Part shown: in pieces, positions 1 to 12,148 of the stretch | How positions within the stretch are numbered: the stretch's first letter is position 1 | Layout of the letters: every line of letters starts with the position of its first letter | Assembly: GCA_947568835.1 (NCBI GenBank) | Contig: OX387609.1 | Span: 1,926,001 to 1,990,000 of the forward strand | DNA length: 64,000 nucleotides | Reading direction: 5' to 3' | Source of the DNA: Protonemura montana | Taxonomy: Eukaryota; Arthropoda; Insecta; Plecoptera; Nemouridae | The notes under the pieces: generated by a model | Database searches by the model: none | What the model was told of the DNA's origin: nothing | The model's input: only the letters and a program-made list of their open reading frames with translations | Translations under genes and position numbers: made by a program

Positions 1-120
1 AGCCAGCTGATCTCAAATAACCTGGATGGAGCATAGGATCCAACCAGCTGATCTCAAATAACCTGGATGGAGCATCAAAGTCTCACCATGGCAACCGCTT
101 ATCAGGTTATTTGAGACCAG
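1..120. repeat. 32-bp direct duplication with an inverted partner
   Basis: A 32-bp word beginning CCAGCTGATCTCAAATAACC occurs at 3-34 and again at 44-75. Its core returns inverted at 103-120 (CAGGTTATTTGAGACCAG), so the block can fold into a hairpin. It could be the end of a foldback element cut by the window edge. No coding potential is seen here. Confidence 0.6.
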
Positions 121-422
121 TGTTTAGTTGGTATCTCTCTCCGACCACCACGACTCTCTGTGTGCGCTCCACGCGAACATAGCAGGCGGTGGAACGCGGG
201 ACACAACGGCTCCCAGAGCGACAATCCAATCACACAAGCGGTGGTTTTATCGCGCCGACCACGAAGCCTGGCGGGAAAAATCGCCACCGCGGCGAAAGTG
301 AGCGCTCTAGTGGCAGTGGCGTGTACTACGCGGCGAATTGTTACTGAGACGCATTGTTTGTCGATGTTTAAGTTGAATGAATGTTGTTTTGTTAAGTTGG
401 GTGTTGTTGGGAGATACATTGA
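121..422. other. GC-richer unassigned stretch
   Basis: This stretch is clearly richer in CpG than its surroundings. It is open in short frames on both strands but has no start context, splice pair or recognisable protein family. Nothing can be assigned. Confidence 0.3.
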
Positions 423-525
423 AACAGTTGGTAGAGCACCCGACCGGTGATTGGGAGGTCCCAGGTTCGTTACTTGGTTCGGATGCATATTGTTTAAGTC
501 TAGCTTTCTTTCCAGCTTGGAAAGA
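423..525 (+). mobile_element. tRNA-derived SINE, family A, truncated copy
   Basis: The sequence GTTGGTAGAGCACCCGACCG followed by a B-box-like CCCAGGTTCG is the second half of the D arm through the T arm of a tRNA. It is followed by the family tail (AGTCTAGCTTTCTTTCCAGC). The same head and tail recur at 5045-5150 (plus) and 6488-6590 (minus). The first part of the A box is decayed. Confidence 0.7.
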
Positions 526-589
526 AGTATTTTTTGTGCATATATCTGCGGTTTTCAGGTCATCTTTTTTTAGATTTCTTTAATTTTAG

Positions 590-1012
590 TAGCATAAGTT
601 GTATTGCATTGCATTACATGGTATTGCATTGCATTACATGGTAGGTATTGTATTGCATTGTACCTATTATTCTGTTTTGCTAAGTATTGCATTTAAGGCG
701 CTCAAGTACAATATGATGTAAGAACGTCATAAAATGGATGATGGTCAAGGAAATAATGGATGTTTATTGAAGTATTGGAAGAATATTTTGAAATGCAATG
801 AGATCGTCACCTTTTACCAGAGAGCAACAAGCTTTTTAAATATTAGTATTTTACTATTAGCCATTGTCTTTGTGTTATGGCAAATAATATGAAATTTGTA
901 ATCATAATGTATTGTTAGTTTTGAAGAGTTCACATCTTTTTACTGTTCGAATGTAACCCCTGTGATTACGGACAAATAAAGGTACAATACAAAATACAAA
1001 ATACAAAATATA
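590..1012 (+). mobile_element. LINE 3' end with short-period tails
   Basis: The block ends in AATAAAGGTACAATAC followed by repeats of ATACAAA, the layout of a non-LTR retrotransposon 3' end (polyadenylation signal plus simple repetitive tail). A second set of TTGCATTGCATTACATGG repeats lies at 600-675 and may be the tail of an opposite-facing copy. No reverse-transcriptase coding sequence is legible between them, so the clade is unknown. Confidence 0.45.
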
Positions 1013-4000
1013 TTGTTAATCAATTTTAAAAATACAGGTTTTCTAGCTTGTTCTGTATAAAATGTTTTTTTTTTTTATATAACGGTACATTAATTGGCAT
1101 TAGGCAACTTTTATATCATGAGCACTTTAAGTTTCCTTTCCTGGAAGTAGGTAAATTATTTGTAGTAATTTTTTGTTAGTTTGTTTATAAAACTTAAGTA
1201 TCTTAAAAACTGAAATGACGTTTTTTTTTAAACCTCTTTTGAAAGACAATTTAATTTAATGATAATTTGTGCCCGGACTCGATTTGCTTGGCTCGGTAAA
1301 AAGAAGCGATGGTCCCGACTTGAGCGTCGAATAGAGGAACTACTTTGTCAAAGCTTCATGGAAACTAGGGGAATGTCTTTCGGTTTAAGTTGGGAAGTTA
1401 AATTTCCTTGGGGGTGGATGAAGAAATTCGTCGTCGCTCGTTAAGTCCCTCGTTAAGTTGCTGGTTATAACGAGGTGAAATTATATCCAGATGATAAGTG
1501 TTAGATTTTCGAGGCAAGTTTGTTTACTTTGCAACACCAAGCGAAGGTATTTTGGGGGAAAAAATGTTGTTTTTTCAAACAATTTTCATTTTTTTTTTTT
1601 TTAAACTCGTTTCCCAGAAGAATCTGAGTAAACATCAACAATATTTGAAATGTTTTCTTGTAAAAATTTACATTTTTCTCACTTTTATTTTCGTCCGCGC
1701 CGTGGAATTTTATAAAAGGTAAAACGAATCCGCAAATAATTCCAGTCAGCTTGGAAAAAAACTGATAATTTAGTTTTTAAAGCAAGCATCCGTAATCTTG
1801 TGATGTAAATTCATGGAATAATTTCGAATTTTTCTTCAAGACTGCGAAAATACTTGCTATTTTTTTTTTTTTCGTTGTCGGCAAACATTTCTGAAGCTGC
1901 GCTATTTTGGGTTATGAATAATTCAGAAAGTAAAACACTCTCGTGTTGATCGCCGTGCTAAACAAATTATGCCCGGCGTTAATATTTGATGACTCATTCA
2001 ACACAAAATAAAACACGTTAAGCTCAACAATTAAACGTTACCGTGTATTTTTAATACTTTCAAGCAAGTAAACGCAAATTTTCATTGCAATTCAACTTAA
2101 AAAAAAAAAATCTTAGTCTTTTAAAAATATTTTCACAAAAACAGTCAATTTCCTCTTCATTTCTAAATTATTCTCTCCACATTCAACAATTACAAACCAA
2201 AAAATTAAATCAGAGGTCAAAAAATGTTGCCGAATTTTTTTTTTTTTACCCATTCTTCCATTTGAAATGCTTACCCTTTTCTTAAAAAGATTCCCTTCAG
2301 AACTCTAGCCCTTAGCTTTAACCCTAAGACGGCCATAAAAGAAACAACCATCCACTAACCATCCCCTCCGTCTCTCATCTCAAGATAAAGATAAAATGAT
2401 CGAGATAAAATTTAACATCGCCGTAAACTCTGTCCTCTGCAAAGGACGTCTTCGCGAAATTATTCCTCACTTACGCAGGCCTCATTACAACGGTGGCCGT
2501 TAACGACAAAGTCCCCTCGCAACGACTTCGCCCAGGAACGCCCGACAGAGCTGAGATGCCTTGATGACTTACAGTTAAGACAAGACAGGAGACGTTCGAT
2601 GATCCAAAGACTGGTCATTAAGCAAGGAAAGCATAATATGCTTCACGTTTTGGTTCTAATTTAGTAGTGATTGTGATAGGCTTTAAGGACCTGGAAGAAG
2701 GAGGATAAATGGGTAAGAAGCCCAAGAGAATGGTCTTTGTCTAAGTTTGCCTGATTTCTACGGGTCACTGTCATATGGCGACAATTTCACTCATCGCCGA
2801 TGACTTGGTTTTGAAAAGTCGTTGGATTTTAGCAGAATATTACCAGTTTTAAAAATAATAATAAAATACATTGCAAGCGTTTGCAATTTAAATAAGATTT
2901 AAAATCAATTGCACGCCATATAGTTTATATTTTGGCTCTGGCAGACTTGGAAGTTTGTTTTGCTATCAACTTTCAGCGAAGCATCGAATGATTTGGATAC
3001 TTTTAGACTTTTAACTGTCCCACCGGGTCAAAAGTAAGATGCATTTCGTACCAAGATCTAAACCAATAAAAGACGTCAGGAGTAAATCGAACAATACTTG
3101 CCCGTCTATCAACATTATGACCTCTTGCGTTTTAACATCGCGGTCGTAAATTCAATTTTTAGTTGATTTGTGACCCTTTAGCTGTCTTAGATATCATATT
3201 GAACCGTAAAGTGCCAGACCGACAGTTCCCAATTGAAGCTCACTCTGTGCTATGCACTCAAACTCCGCGTATGGTTTGCATTGCAGTGGCGGTTGGGGTA
3301 GATAATTGGTTCTCATATTCCTTTTAGCCATTAAATGAATTTAAATCACTTTGAGTATTCTCAGAGCATCTTGAACTTTACTTACTTCTACTCGACACTA
3401 AGATGATAAAACTGGAAGTGAACATATTTCTAGATCAACTGGATTGTGTGGTATTGGGTAGGAAAGATAAGTCTGGAATCATGATTTCATCTGGTTTACA
3501 GTTTTGCTCTGTCGAGATTGCAATTTTTATGTCTAAAAGGATCTTAGCGTTTGACGACGATCCGGATTGTGGTCCATCATCTGGCACAAACAATGGCACA
3601 TACATTTTTTATTACCTAAATATTGTTTATTTTATTTTTAAAAGTCAATAACTAAAGAAAAATGTTAAAAATGTTCTAAAGATCACTGAAACGCCTCAAA
3701 ACGCGAGACGGTAGCTGGTTTATCGTTCATATCGTTCATACTAGTTCTGATTGCCGGCTGTCGACTTAGCTATTTTAACCGACACCAAAAGCATTTAATT
3801 TGACCCGTGACCTACGCCACTGGTATCATAGCGGCGCTGGAAGTAGGAGACGGTCATGGTAGGAGACGGTACACTACTTTGTTGCTATTACTGTGACGTC
3901 TTCGCAAGACGCACAAAGGTGCACTTACTCAATGCGCCCGAGCAAAGCACACTCAAGACGATCCTAGGTGAGGAAGGTGCAGATAGAACCTGAAGAATGT

Positions 4001-4929
4001 GACACTATAGGCAGTAAAAAAATATCTATGATGAACCAAAATGCGCGGTAAAATTGAAAAGTGGAGATATTTTTTGTTATTAAATTTTGTGCGATTTATG
4101 AACGCTTCATGTTTCAGAGTTCGATAGCAGAGAAAAAGTGGGAAATAAATTTAAATTGAGTAGTTTATTTTTGTAGGTTTGAGTTATGATCGTTGGTAGT
4201 ATTTAATCAAATCTGAAATTTGTGACTCAAAGGTTTTATGGAAAATTGCGATGGATACAAATGGTTTTATTTGAAAAAAAAAAAAAAAAAAAACACTTTT
4301 CTTCTAAGCAAACAGAATGAAGACTAAATATTAAGAAAAGTTAACATAAATCACATTTTAAATTCAGAAGTTTTTACTCCGATATTGTTACCTTTTCATT
4401 AAAGTTGTCCGTAATAAATAAGGCATATTTTCTGCTATACCTATGACACACTTGGCAATAGATTTTGAAAAGCACAAACATAAAATTCAGATGTAATTTA
4501 TACAGATTTTATCAATGACATCTTTTAGAAATATCTTAAATAAATTTTTACAATTGCAGTTTCATGAGAACTACATTTGGTATCCTTTCAATTCTGGCTT
4601 GGCTTTCGAAAGACGAGGCAATCGATGTCGGCGCAGGCCACGTTTTAACGTCCTCGGGGTTTCATGAAGAGGGATCATAAAAATTTGATTGGTCTCATTT
4701 AACCTTACCTACTTTACTGTCACTTTTTATAGCCATCTTTTCAGGTCAAATAGCAACAAAGAACGATCGATTCACCCAACCGGAAACACTATTTCGGTTC
4801 GGCAATCGTAGTGCTAGCAAAATGTAAAAAAAACACAACACATATTGCCTTTCAATCTGTTTACGACAAACACATTTAAAAATTTCTGTGATTTTTGTGT
4901 TTTTTTGTTTTTTTTTTGTTTTTCTGGTA
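1013..4929. other. No supported gene
   Basis: AT-rich sequence with many homopolymer T runs. The short open frames here (for example 3403-3651) lack coding signs. CAGTGGCG occurs at 3284 and its complement CGCCACTG at 3815-3822, which resembles hAT-type ends, but the flanks do not match. Nothing else is recognisable. Confidence 0.5.
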
Positions 4930-4949
4930 TTTCCATTAGGGAGCTTAAA

Positions 4950-4990
4950 CCAGCAAGCGGATGATGGAAAGGAAGCTAGACTGAAAAAAT
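4950..4990 (-). mobile_element. Tail fragment of SINE family A
   Basis: GGAAAGGAAGCTAGACTGAA is the reverse complement of the family A tail. It lies next to a complete plus-strand copy at 5045, in opposite orientation. The head is missing or too diverged to read. Confidence 0.4.
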
Positions 4991-5044
4991 TGAGAATTGA
5001 GGAAATCCCTTACCCCACCCCCGCAAAAGCTGCAATATGTGTGT

Positions 5045-5150
5045 CTGGATAGCTCAGCTGTTAGAGCACCCGACCGGCAATTGGAAAGTCCCAGGTTCCT
5101 ATCCCGGTTCGGTTGAATATTATTCTAATCTAGCTTCCATTCCCTTTCTA
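5045..5150 (+). mobile_element. tRNA-derived SINE, family A, best copy
   Basis: TGGATAGCTCAGCTGTTAGA is a near-consensus A box. It is followed by an anticodon-arm-like stretch and the B box-like CCCAGGTTCCTATCCCGG, together the length of a tRNA. The T loop (GGTTCCTATCC instead of GGTTCGAATCC) is mutated, so this is not a tRNA gene. A family tail with AATCTAGCTTCCATTCCC follows. Confidence 0.75.
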
Positions 5151-5559
5151 CGATTTTTTTTTTCATAAATACCTTGTCTAATAAAATTGTTTTTACATTC
5201 AGCTAAAAAAAAACCCATAATTAAATCACTGATAACTGGAAAACATTCAGAGTTACGACGTCTTACTGACCAACTTAATTTGTAATTTTGAAAACTAAAT
5301 TAACCTACAAAAAAAAAGTTCAATTGTGTTATTGACTTCATTTCTTGAAGACAAACAAACCATATAAAATAACAAAAAGTTTTGAATATAGGTTAAGTAT
5401 TTGACGTTTCATTTGAAATCTTAGATATATTTTAAGAAATAACTATACATTGAAACTGTTATAAAAAAGATTGTCTTTTAAGCTTTTTTCCTAGCTCAAT
5501 ATTCCCTGAGCAAAATGCTCACTTTCCAATCTAAATAAGTTAAAACGCATCACCTCGTA

Positions 5560-5880
5560 AAACCGGCACAGCTTCTCGGAAACAGACTCTAACCGTCATT
5601 CCTTCACAAAATGTCGGCACATTTCGAATATTTTCAAACAGACGAGCAGCTGAGCCCAGCGCCATCTGGATTTCACTGGTGAAACTTTCATTACTTGCTA
5701 TCAACGCGTTGTCACAAGAAGGCCGTGCTTACGTCACGAATAATTCATCCACCGCCTTCCAAGCTGTCATGCCAGCGCTCAAAATTCACCAACTCTAGAC
5801 AAAATGGCGGCCAAAGTTCTAGCGCAGCCCGGGACCGGAGCGAAACGGTGAAAGTTTGCAGTTTCGGTTTGTTTAAGTGC
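5560..5880 (+). promoter_or_regulatory. GC-richer island with possible first exon
   Basis: A CpG-containing island stands out from the AT-rich flanks. AAAATGGCGGCC at 5801-5812 resembles the YY1-type element seen at many metazoan start sites. The ATG at 5804 opens 14 codons, and a GTGAAA donor-like site follows at 5848, just before an in-frame stop. A first coding exon at 5804-5847 is possible, but no downstream exon was found, so this is only a candidate. Confidence 0.2.
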
Positions 5881-6312
5881 GGCGATAAAATCAGGAAATA
5901 TTAATATGAAAATATTATTCAGTTTTAAGATTGACAGACAATTTCACGAGTCAATTATTAAACAGTGACGTTATTCAATTTTCCTTGCGGTTTATTCGAT
6001 TATTTTCCCCAGAATACCCCGTCATTTGTTCACGCATGATAGTCAATCGAGAAAAGCCGAAATAGCAAACACGGCCAACTGAGATTAATTGCAATTTCTC
6101 TAGTATAAAAATGGAGGTGCCGTGATTGTGTTTTGCTTTGCGGGCTGCATTCAGGGGCTGCAATATTTGGGATTAATTTTAAAAATAACAGTCTCATAAA
6201 AACGGTTTATCAAAATATGTCCCGTCAAAGAACATAACAAATACTTAAATACAAGGAAACAAAATCTGCATGTTACGCCGAGGAACACGATATATCGCAC
6301 TTAGCAACGACT

Positions 6313-6428
6313 TTTTAACAGTCCGTTAAAAATCTAAAAATTCGTTGGCTTATTATTTCCTTGACAACAACCAATCAGTAGATTATCTTGTTTCCTGATT
6401 TGCTGTTTATTACTTAACGTGCTAAAAA
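6313..6428 (-). mobile_element. ~113-bp MITE copy
   Basis: Reading the minus strand, this block matches the element at 36305-36412: TTTTTAGCA, CGTTAAGTAAT, ATCTACTGATTGGTTGTTG and a terminal AACGGACTGTTA in the same order. The third copy at 51840-51952 keeps clean CAGTGGT/ACCACTG ends, which are eroded here. Confidence 0.6.
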
Positions 6429-6487
6429 ATAATGAATTAAAAATTAAATTAAAGAAATATCAAAATACAGTTAACAAAATATAACAG

Positions 6488-6590
6488 CAGAAAGGAAGTT
6501 AGACTGAAAATATCTGCAATCGAATCGAGATACGAACCCGAGACCTCCTTGCAAACAGCAAAGTGTTCGACTATAAGTTGCCAAGAAATG
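6488..6590 (-). mobile_element. tRNA-derived SINE, family A, inverted copy
   Basis: The minus strand reads GGCAACTTATAGTCGAACAC then GGTCTCGGGTTCGTATCTCG, a tRNA-like B box, then a tail AGTCTAACTTCCTTTC that matches the family A tail. It is diverged in the anticodon region. Confidence 0.65.
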
Positions 6591-6684
6591 AACTCTGCTC
6601 ACGACCAAAAATTTGTTTTACGTTATTAACATTTACGCAAGAAGTGAACAAAGATGTCCAAAGTTTGGCTCGTAGTAAGCTCTA

Positions 6685-6711
6685 GAGGGGGTGGGGGGGG
6701 GGGAGGGGGGA
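6685..6711 (+). repeat. G-rich run (G-quadruplex potential)
   Basis: Almost pure guanine with a few A/T interruptions, giving at least four G tracts in close succession. It is probably an unstable homopolymer tract; any regulatory role is speculative. Confidence 0.7.
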
Positions 6712-7339
6712 CAGAGAGGTGCTACTGTAGCGACATCTCCTGCCACGCCCAGAACAAGAGAACTCGGTGTGAAGTATGTGAGATCACGTGGGCAGTGAAT
6801 CAACACTGTGATCTTGATGCCGTGTCACATGCATTTACATGCCTAATCATGAATTTTTATTCATATTCATTCACTTTTTTACCAAAGCTATTTACGAGAA
6901 CGCAAAAGATTTTTCAATACGAGATGCCATATTATAATTTCTATTCATTGTAATTCGCCTTTTTTCTTGGAAAGAACAGGATTTCCTCTTTTAACCACGA
7001 CCTTGACGCTGTATTGCAAAGATGTCACACATTTGAGGTAATTTCCGTTTTAGCCGGCAACATTTACCAATTTCCAATCGTCTTCCTAAATATCCTCTAA
7101 AATTTTTTTTTTCTTTCAAATAACTCACAGCAAAATATGAAATTTAATCAACGCATATTAAAGATTTTTTTTAATCGCATATTGCAAAGCTTATTGCACT
7201 GAGAATACGCTACATTTAATCATCTCACTGAATATCTTTACCTAACAAATAGGAAAGTAGGGATCCAACAAGCCACGACATCGAATTAGCCCAAAAAAAA
7301 ACCTGGCTTTTCCGCCCACTAATCATTAAAGCGCTTTAC

Positions 7340-7387
7340 GTGGCGGGGGTTGGGGGGGGGAGGGGGGTGAAAAAGGGGGGGGGGTGA
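7340..7387 (+). repeat. G-rich run (G-quadruplex potential)
   Basis: Three long G tracts separated by TT, A and TGAAAAA. It abuts the GC-rich island that starts at about 7384. Confidence 0.7.
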
Positions 7388-7690
7388 TGACCCTAATCGT
7401 TCGGTATTTGATTAACTCGTATCGCGCGAGCCCTGAAGCCAGTCGTCAAGCGGCGTCGAAAAGAATTTCCCGGCGATTTTCCGGCTCCGGTGTCAGCCAA
7501 AGGGAAATGTGTTGTGGAAATATGCGGGGCAGGTGTTGCCGGCTCCATAACGCAGTGATTGATCGCCACACGAGCGCGTGGAATTCAGGAGGCTGTGTAC
7601 GCATCGTAGAAACAATTAGGTGCGCTGTGGAAAATCGCGGTTGTTTTTTCCGCGCGGCCGCCATCTTGAAGAATCAAAACATACGATCTT
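7384..7690 (-). promoter_or_regulatory. CpG-rich island with AAGATGGCGGC start-like element
   Basis: On the minus strand AAGATGGCGGCCGCG spans about 7653-7667, with ATG at 7662-7664, inside the most CpG-rich patch of this region. The ATG opens a 72-codon frame (7664 down to 7446) rich in basic residues at its start (MAAARKKQPR). The element matches the YY1/TISU type found at start sites of TATA-less metazoan promoters, so a promoter plus first exon is plausible. The frame has no recognisable domain and could be chance in GC-rich DNA. Confidence 0.25.
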
Positions 7691-7863
7691 CTTTCTTACG
7701 TGTATTGATTTTATAATTAACGGTTTTTCGGTGCTTTTTTTTTTTGTCACAATACTTTGCTGTCTGTTGGTAAAGAAAAGGAACGAGATGACGGACGAAA
7801 TTAAAACCGAAAACGGAAATGAAAATTCACAAGCGTGGCAGAAAAATATGCGAGTCTTAATGT

Positions 7864-8393
7864 TAATTGATTGATTGTTCGGTGTGTTTTGATAGCTGGC
7901 CCTGAGGCGCTGGTCTTAGGGTAGAATTCTGTTAATGACAATGTTGATGATGAAGATGATCATTAATCTAATTTAGACATGAATACAAGATGGCACTACA
8001 AAAATGACACAACTCGAACAGAAGGATTTCCTCACAAATTCCTGATATCGGCATGAACGTCAATTAGAGGTAGTATGAGTGAATGTGCTGTACTGACTTT
8101 CATTCCTCCAGCCTCTCTCCCGAACAGAACTGGTCATGTGTATGATGGTCACCCATCCAATACCTGACCCAGCGCAGTGTTGCTTAACTTTCATCCCTCC
8201 AACCTCTCTCCCGAACAGAACTGGTCATGTGTATGATGGTCACCCATCCAATACCTGACCCAGCGCAGTGTTGCTTAACTTTCATCCCTCCAACCTCTCT
8301 CCCGAACAGAACTGGTCATGTGTATGATGGTCACCCATCCAATACCTGACCCAGCGCAGTGTTGCTTAACTTCGGTGATCTCACAAGAACCGG
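7864..8393 (-). mobile_element. 5S rRNA-derived SINE, 3 head units
   Basis: The minus strand starts with a 5S-like head (GATCACCGAAGTTAAGCAAC, then TTGGATGGGTGACC). It continues through a diverged body and ends in a (TTGA) tail at 7864-7877. The 91-bp head segment is present three times, starting at 8098, 8189 and 8280 on the plus strand. The body is considerably more mutated than the head units. Confidence 0.85.
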
Positions 8394-10080
8394 AATGTGG
8401 TTAATGTTATAGCTTATTCCTGACCTGTCATCTCTTCGCCAAACATATTCAATCACTGAGCAAAAAATAAAATAAATAACAAAAATAATCTTGCGAATCA
8501 CAACTTAAAAAAGCATGTTTTTTTAATTATGTAACGTCGAACACAACTGAGCTTGGAGGTTTAGCATTGCTTTTACACAGAACAGACGAAAAGTCAACTT
8601 TATAATAATAAAGTTAAGCTTCTTGCTATGGAGGCTTGCTTTTTTATAAATGTACAACATACAAGATTCACTCGTAGCGCTTGTTTTTAGGCTATGTACG
8701 AACAACTTACATAAGGAGAAATAAGTTCATAAGAACAAAAATGTATGTACCGTCCATCCCGTGATTGAAAATAAACCAAAACTGTATAGGACTACTTTCG
8801 CCACAGGGTTTACACAAGGGATTCTGATTAAATATTTTTTCTCACTGTCTAAATTCAAATAATTGAAATCTAATACACTTAAATATTGTCAACCAAACGA
8901 TCTAGACTCAGTCCACAGTTCTAATCCAACGACATCAAATAAAACGCACGGGCACCAAAGAGTTTTCCATTCGGCTGTAAAAACTCTGAAATACACGTCT
9001 GTAAAACACGCAATTTCGTATCACCGCTTCGTCTCACGATCTACGCACATTTACGCACCGCCGACCCAAACGGTCGTTACGCAATTGTCAACTCCCATTC
9101 GGGTATATCGAGAAGGCGCTGGCCGAGTCGGGCAACTCACATTCTATCTTTCCACAGTTCAACGCGCTGAGCAAGCGGAAAAAAAAACTAAAACAAAAAA
9201 AACACTTAAAACGAATAACGATTGTAGTTCGAAAATGCAACTGACCACCACGGGTAAAAATAAAAAATAAAAATACTTCTCTTCGAGAAAATTTATTAGC
9301 TATATAAAAGCAAAGAGAACTTTCTTGCCAGGTGACTTGTTTTCGTTCACCGCCTTCTAGCATCTGCTAGTGATGGCCACAGCCACTTAGACGCTAGCCA
9401 TGGCACGTTATTTAAGAAGGGCTGTGTGGATTACAGCAGCGCACTCTATGTAAGAGTAATGGCGATCGCCAAAGCGTCGATAGGCGTAATAAAATCTCGA
9501 GTCGTTAAGAGCTGGCGTTGAAGTCGGCTCTCTTGTTCGGTGGTCGTGAGTTCGAAGGAAGCGTTGCCTGCTCGTGTTTTGTCACCGGACCACTAGGAGT
9601 GGTCGTGTATTGAGAGGGTTAAGATTGGTAAGCGTGTTTGCGGATGGTTATCTGGCTGTGAGTTCTAAACGCCGTGGTCATCACTAGGCTAGGTTACTGG
9701 GTTGGGGGATGTTTCTAATTATTTACCTTTAGTCTATTCACTAGTTTATAGTTCTTAGATAGTGTATTCCTATCAACACTAAAACTACTACTTGGTGTTG
9801 GGGTAGCTGCAATCGCGCTTTCCTCGGGTGGGTTGAATGAGTACGTTGACTGCTTGGAAAAACCATTGCATACCCATCCAGATCATACGAACCGCTACGA
9901 TACACGGACTACCCACTTTTCGGAATAAACTTTGCTTTTCGAGTTTTTACAGTGCAGGTTGTAGGGAGATTAAGAATTTTCGTTGCAAAACGCATTTTAA
10001 AGTTTTGCAAAGAGTATTTATTGGGCGTATACCCTGTATATTTTTTTTGGATATACGCTCGGTGTCAAAAAGCTTTTTGG
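8394..10080. other. No supported gene
   Basis: Several short open frames overlap on both strands at 8863-9363 without coding features. Around 9480-9720 the sequence is GC-richer, and GTGAGTTCGAA is reminiscent of a tRNA B box, but no A box at the right distance is convincing. Nothing further can be supported. Confidence 0.4.
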
Positions 10081-10122
10081 GTATACGGCGTATACCCGCG
10101 TATCCCCTCGACTACACCACTG
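10081..10122. mobile_element. hAT-like transposon terminus
   Basis: GTATACGGCGTATACCCGCG runs into CCTCGACTACACCACTG, whose reverse complement starts CAGTGGTGTAGTCGAGG. A CAGTG end followed by GTATAC-rich subterminal sequence is typical of hAT-superfamily elements. The related GGGCGTATACCC at 10022-10033 is probably part of the same subterminal region. The other end and an 8-bp target duplication were not found. Confidence 0.35.
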
Positions 10123-10468
10123 GTTTTGTAAGCAGCGTCATCGCGGTTCCGATTCAAACGTGTGGAGCGTTTTGAGGATACGAATCAGCAGACAAAATGG
10201 CTGAACGCTGTGTTACTTTCAGACGCCGAGTCAAAGCTTAGCGTTTCGCTAAAAATTTGCCACCAAATAACTAATTTACAGACAAGAAAAGGTGGATTCA
10301 CCGACGTTTAGTGAATTAAGAAATTTAATTTCGTTATTTCTCGCAGATTACTTGCATTTAAGACCGGTTAACACTCTTTTAATATTTATTTATGTTCACC
10401 TCTACGACTGATATGCAACTTTTGATATTTTGAGAAGTAACAATTTAACTGCAGAGGCTTTTTAAGAG

Positions 10469-10911
10469 ATTATTATTTGTGGTGTTTAACGACGCACTGT
10501 TTTGACAACTAGCCCTGCGGCACTGGTCTAATGGCGTCGGTGAAAGAGTGGATGATGATAAGGATGATGATTAACCTAACCTAGCCTAGAAGGGAGGAGG
10601 GGAAACCCGGTGCCGGCACGTAGCTTACTCCTGTCGAAAAGCACCAAGGGGACCACCGGCTTAGCAACCCTTCCGAAGGACGGTACAACTCGAACAGCAG
10701 GATTCCTCCACAAATCCATGCTGTCGAGAGGTTGATAAGCGAGGCGAATGAAGTTGCTGTACTAACTTTCATCCCTCCAACCTCTCTCCCAAACAGAACT
10801 GGTCATGTGTATGATGGTCACCCATCCAATACCTGACCCAGCGCAGTGTTGCTTAACTTCGGTGATCTAACGAGAACCGGTGTTTCCAACACGCCAAACC
10901 GTTCGGTTCTT
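10469..10911 (-). mobile_element. 5S rRNA-derived SINE, one head unit, near full length
   Basis: This is the cleanest single-head copy. From its 5' end (minus strand) it shows a 5S-like start reaching AACACCGGTTCTCG, then GATCACCGAAGTTAAGCAAC (A box region) and TTGGATGGGTGACC (intermediate element/C box). The body contains CTTCGGAAGGGTTGCTAAGC, and the 3' domain reads TGTCAAAACAGTGCGTCGTT AAACACCACAAAT. The head matches metazoan 5S rRNA over most of its first ~90 nt. Pol III transcription from internal promoters is the known behaviour of such SINE3-class elements. Confidence 0.88.
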
Positions 10912-12148
10912 ATGAGAGAACGGCTGCAAGCGCCATCAAATGGGTATCACATAGGTACTCGGCTGCCCCAAGAGCCACATTGCAAGAAAGCTTTAGTGCG
11001 ATTCTCAGCTTTAGCAGCTAACTTTGGTGACTTTAAATACTCGAGTGAAATGAACGATCTTTCAACGGAAATATTCAATGAAACGGATGTCACACACTTT
11101 TTGACGAACGTTCCAAGTATTTTTTTTTGTTTACTGATAAAGTTCGGTGCTACGAGGATTGCAAAAAGTCCCAATGTTTGCATTTCAGAGCCTAAGTCCT
11201 CGCTGCACAACTTCAAGCTTTTGACGCTTCTTGGTTTTCATCTGGAAGAAATGAAAACCCATAAACCTTGTGCACTGGTCTTCTCTGACCTTGAGAACTG
11301 GCCCTCTCTAATTTTTGACACAAGCGCCTTTGTTTTCTAAACTTTTCTTCTAAGTATTATTGTTGAAACACAAAACAGGAAGTCTGGCATAGAACTGGAA
11401 TGTTGAACTCGATATTAAATATTAAAAATCATCAGCCAACAGAGTTTATCTGCTTGACAAACTTCCTGTCAACTTTTAAACAACTCTAAGACGGTAGCTT
11501 CGTGTGGACATCGTGGTCCTTCGCTCTCTTCACACCCTCATCATTATCAATTCAATCACAGAAGAAATTGGAATTGTTCGACATCACCTGTTATCAAAAC
11601 GGTGCGCCTTGAAATAACAACAAATCTTACAACATCTTAAAGTAAAAATTATCCTGATTATAAACATAATCCGTTCGTTAAACAACGCCAACGGACCAGC
11701 GCCACACTAGCGTCGTTGACCACAACTCGTATAACGCAATATTAGCTGTGAAAGTGTAAAAATTCGTTTAGCTGTGTCAATATCAGTCAAATGAAAGAAA
11801 AATGCAAAATGAATGACATTTAACAGCTTAGTTCCGTGTATTTTAGTGTATCGACTGGTAGTTCGCTAGTTTGTCGCTCAGGGTGCGCTAGCGTCGTGCA
11901 GCACGCAAAGCCGTGGGGGTCGCAGGGGTAACAGAACATGAGAAAATCGTAGCACAATCAAAGCCCAAGTTGTTGTTTTATCCAGCGACACGACCAAGTC
12001 GATGCTATCGACAAAAGGCGAGCGCAAAAAATTAGCTTTTTGTTGCGTTGCTCGTGCGGGAGGCCGATTATTTCAAAGGGTTTTTTTTTGCGCACAACAG
12101 TAATTATTTGGAAATTTTAATTTTGTAGACTTTTTTAGAGTGGAAAGG
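10912..12148. other. No supported gene
   Basis: Contains two overlapping opposite-strand open frames (10846-11340 and 10947-11216), the plus one beginning inside the SINE. Neither shows domain motifs, splice structure or consistent codon use. The rest is AT-rich with a GC-richer patch at 11870-12060. Confidence 0.4.

Noticed and set aside
3284-3822. A 539-bp transposon with CAGTGGCG ends
   Set aside because: Only eight terminal bases match and the flanking 8-mers (TTGCATTG and GTATCATA) are not a target duplication.
8863-9363. 135-codon plus and 91-codon minus frames
   Set aside because: Overlapping on opposite strands with lysine/threonine-rich or serine/phenylalanine-rich low-complexity ends; no coding evidence.
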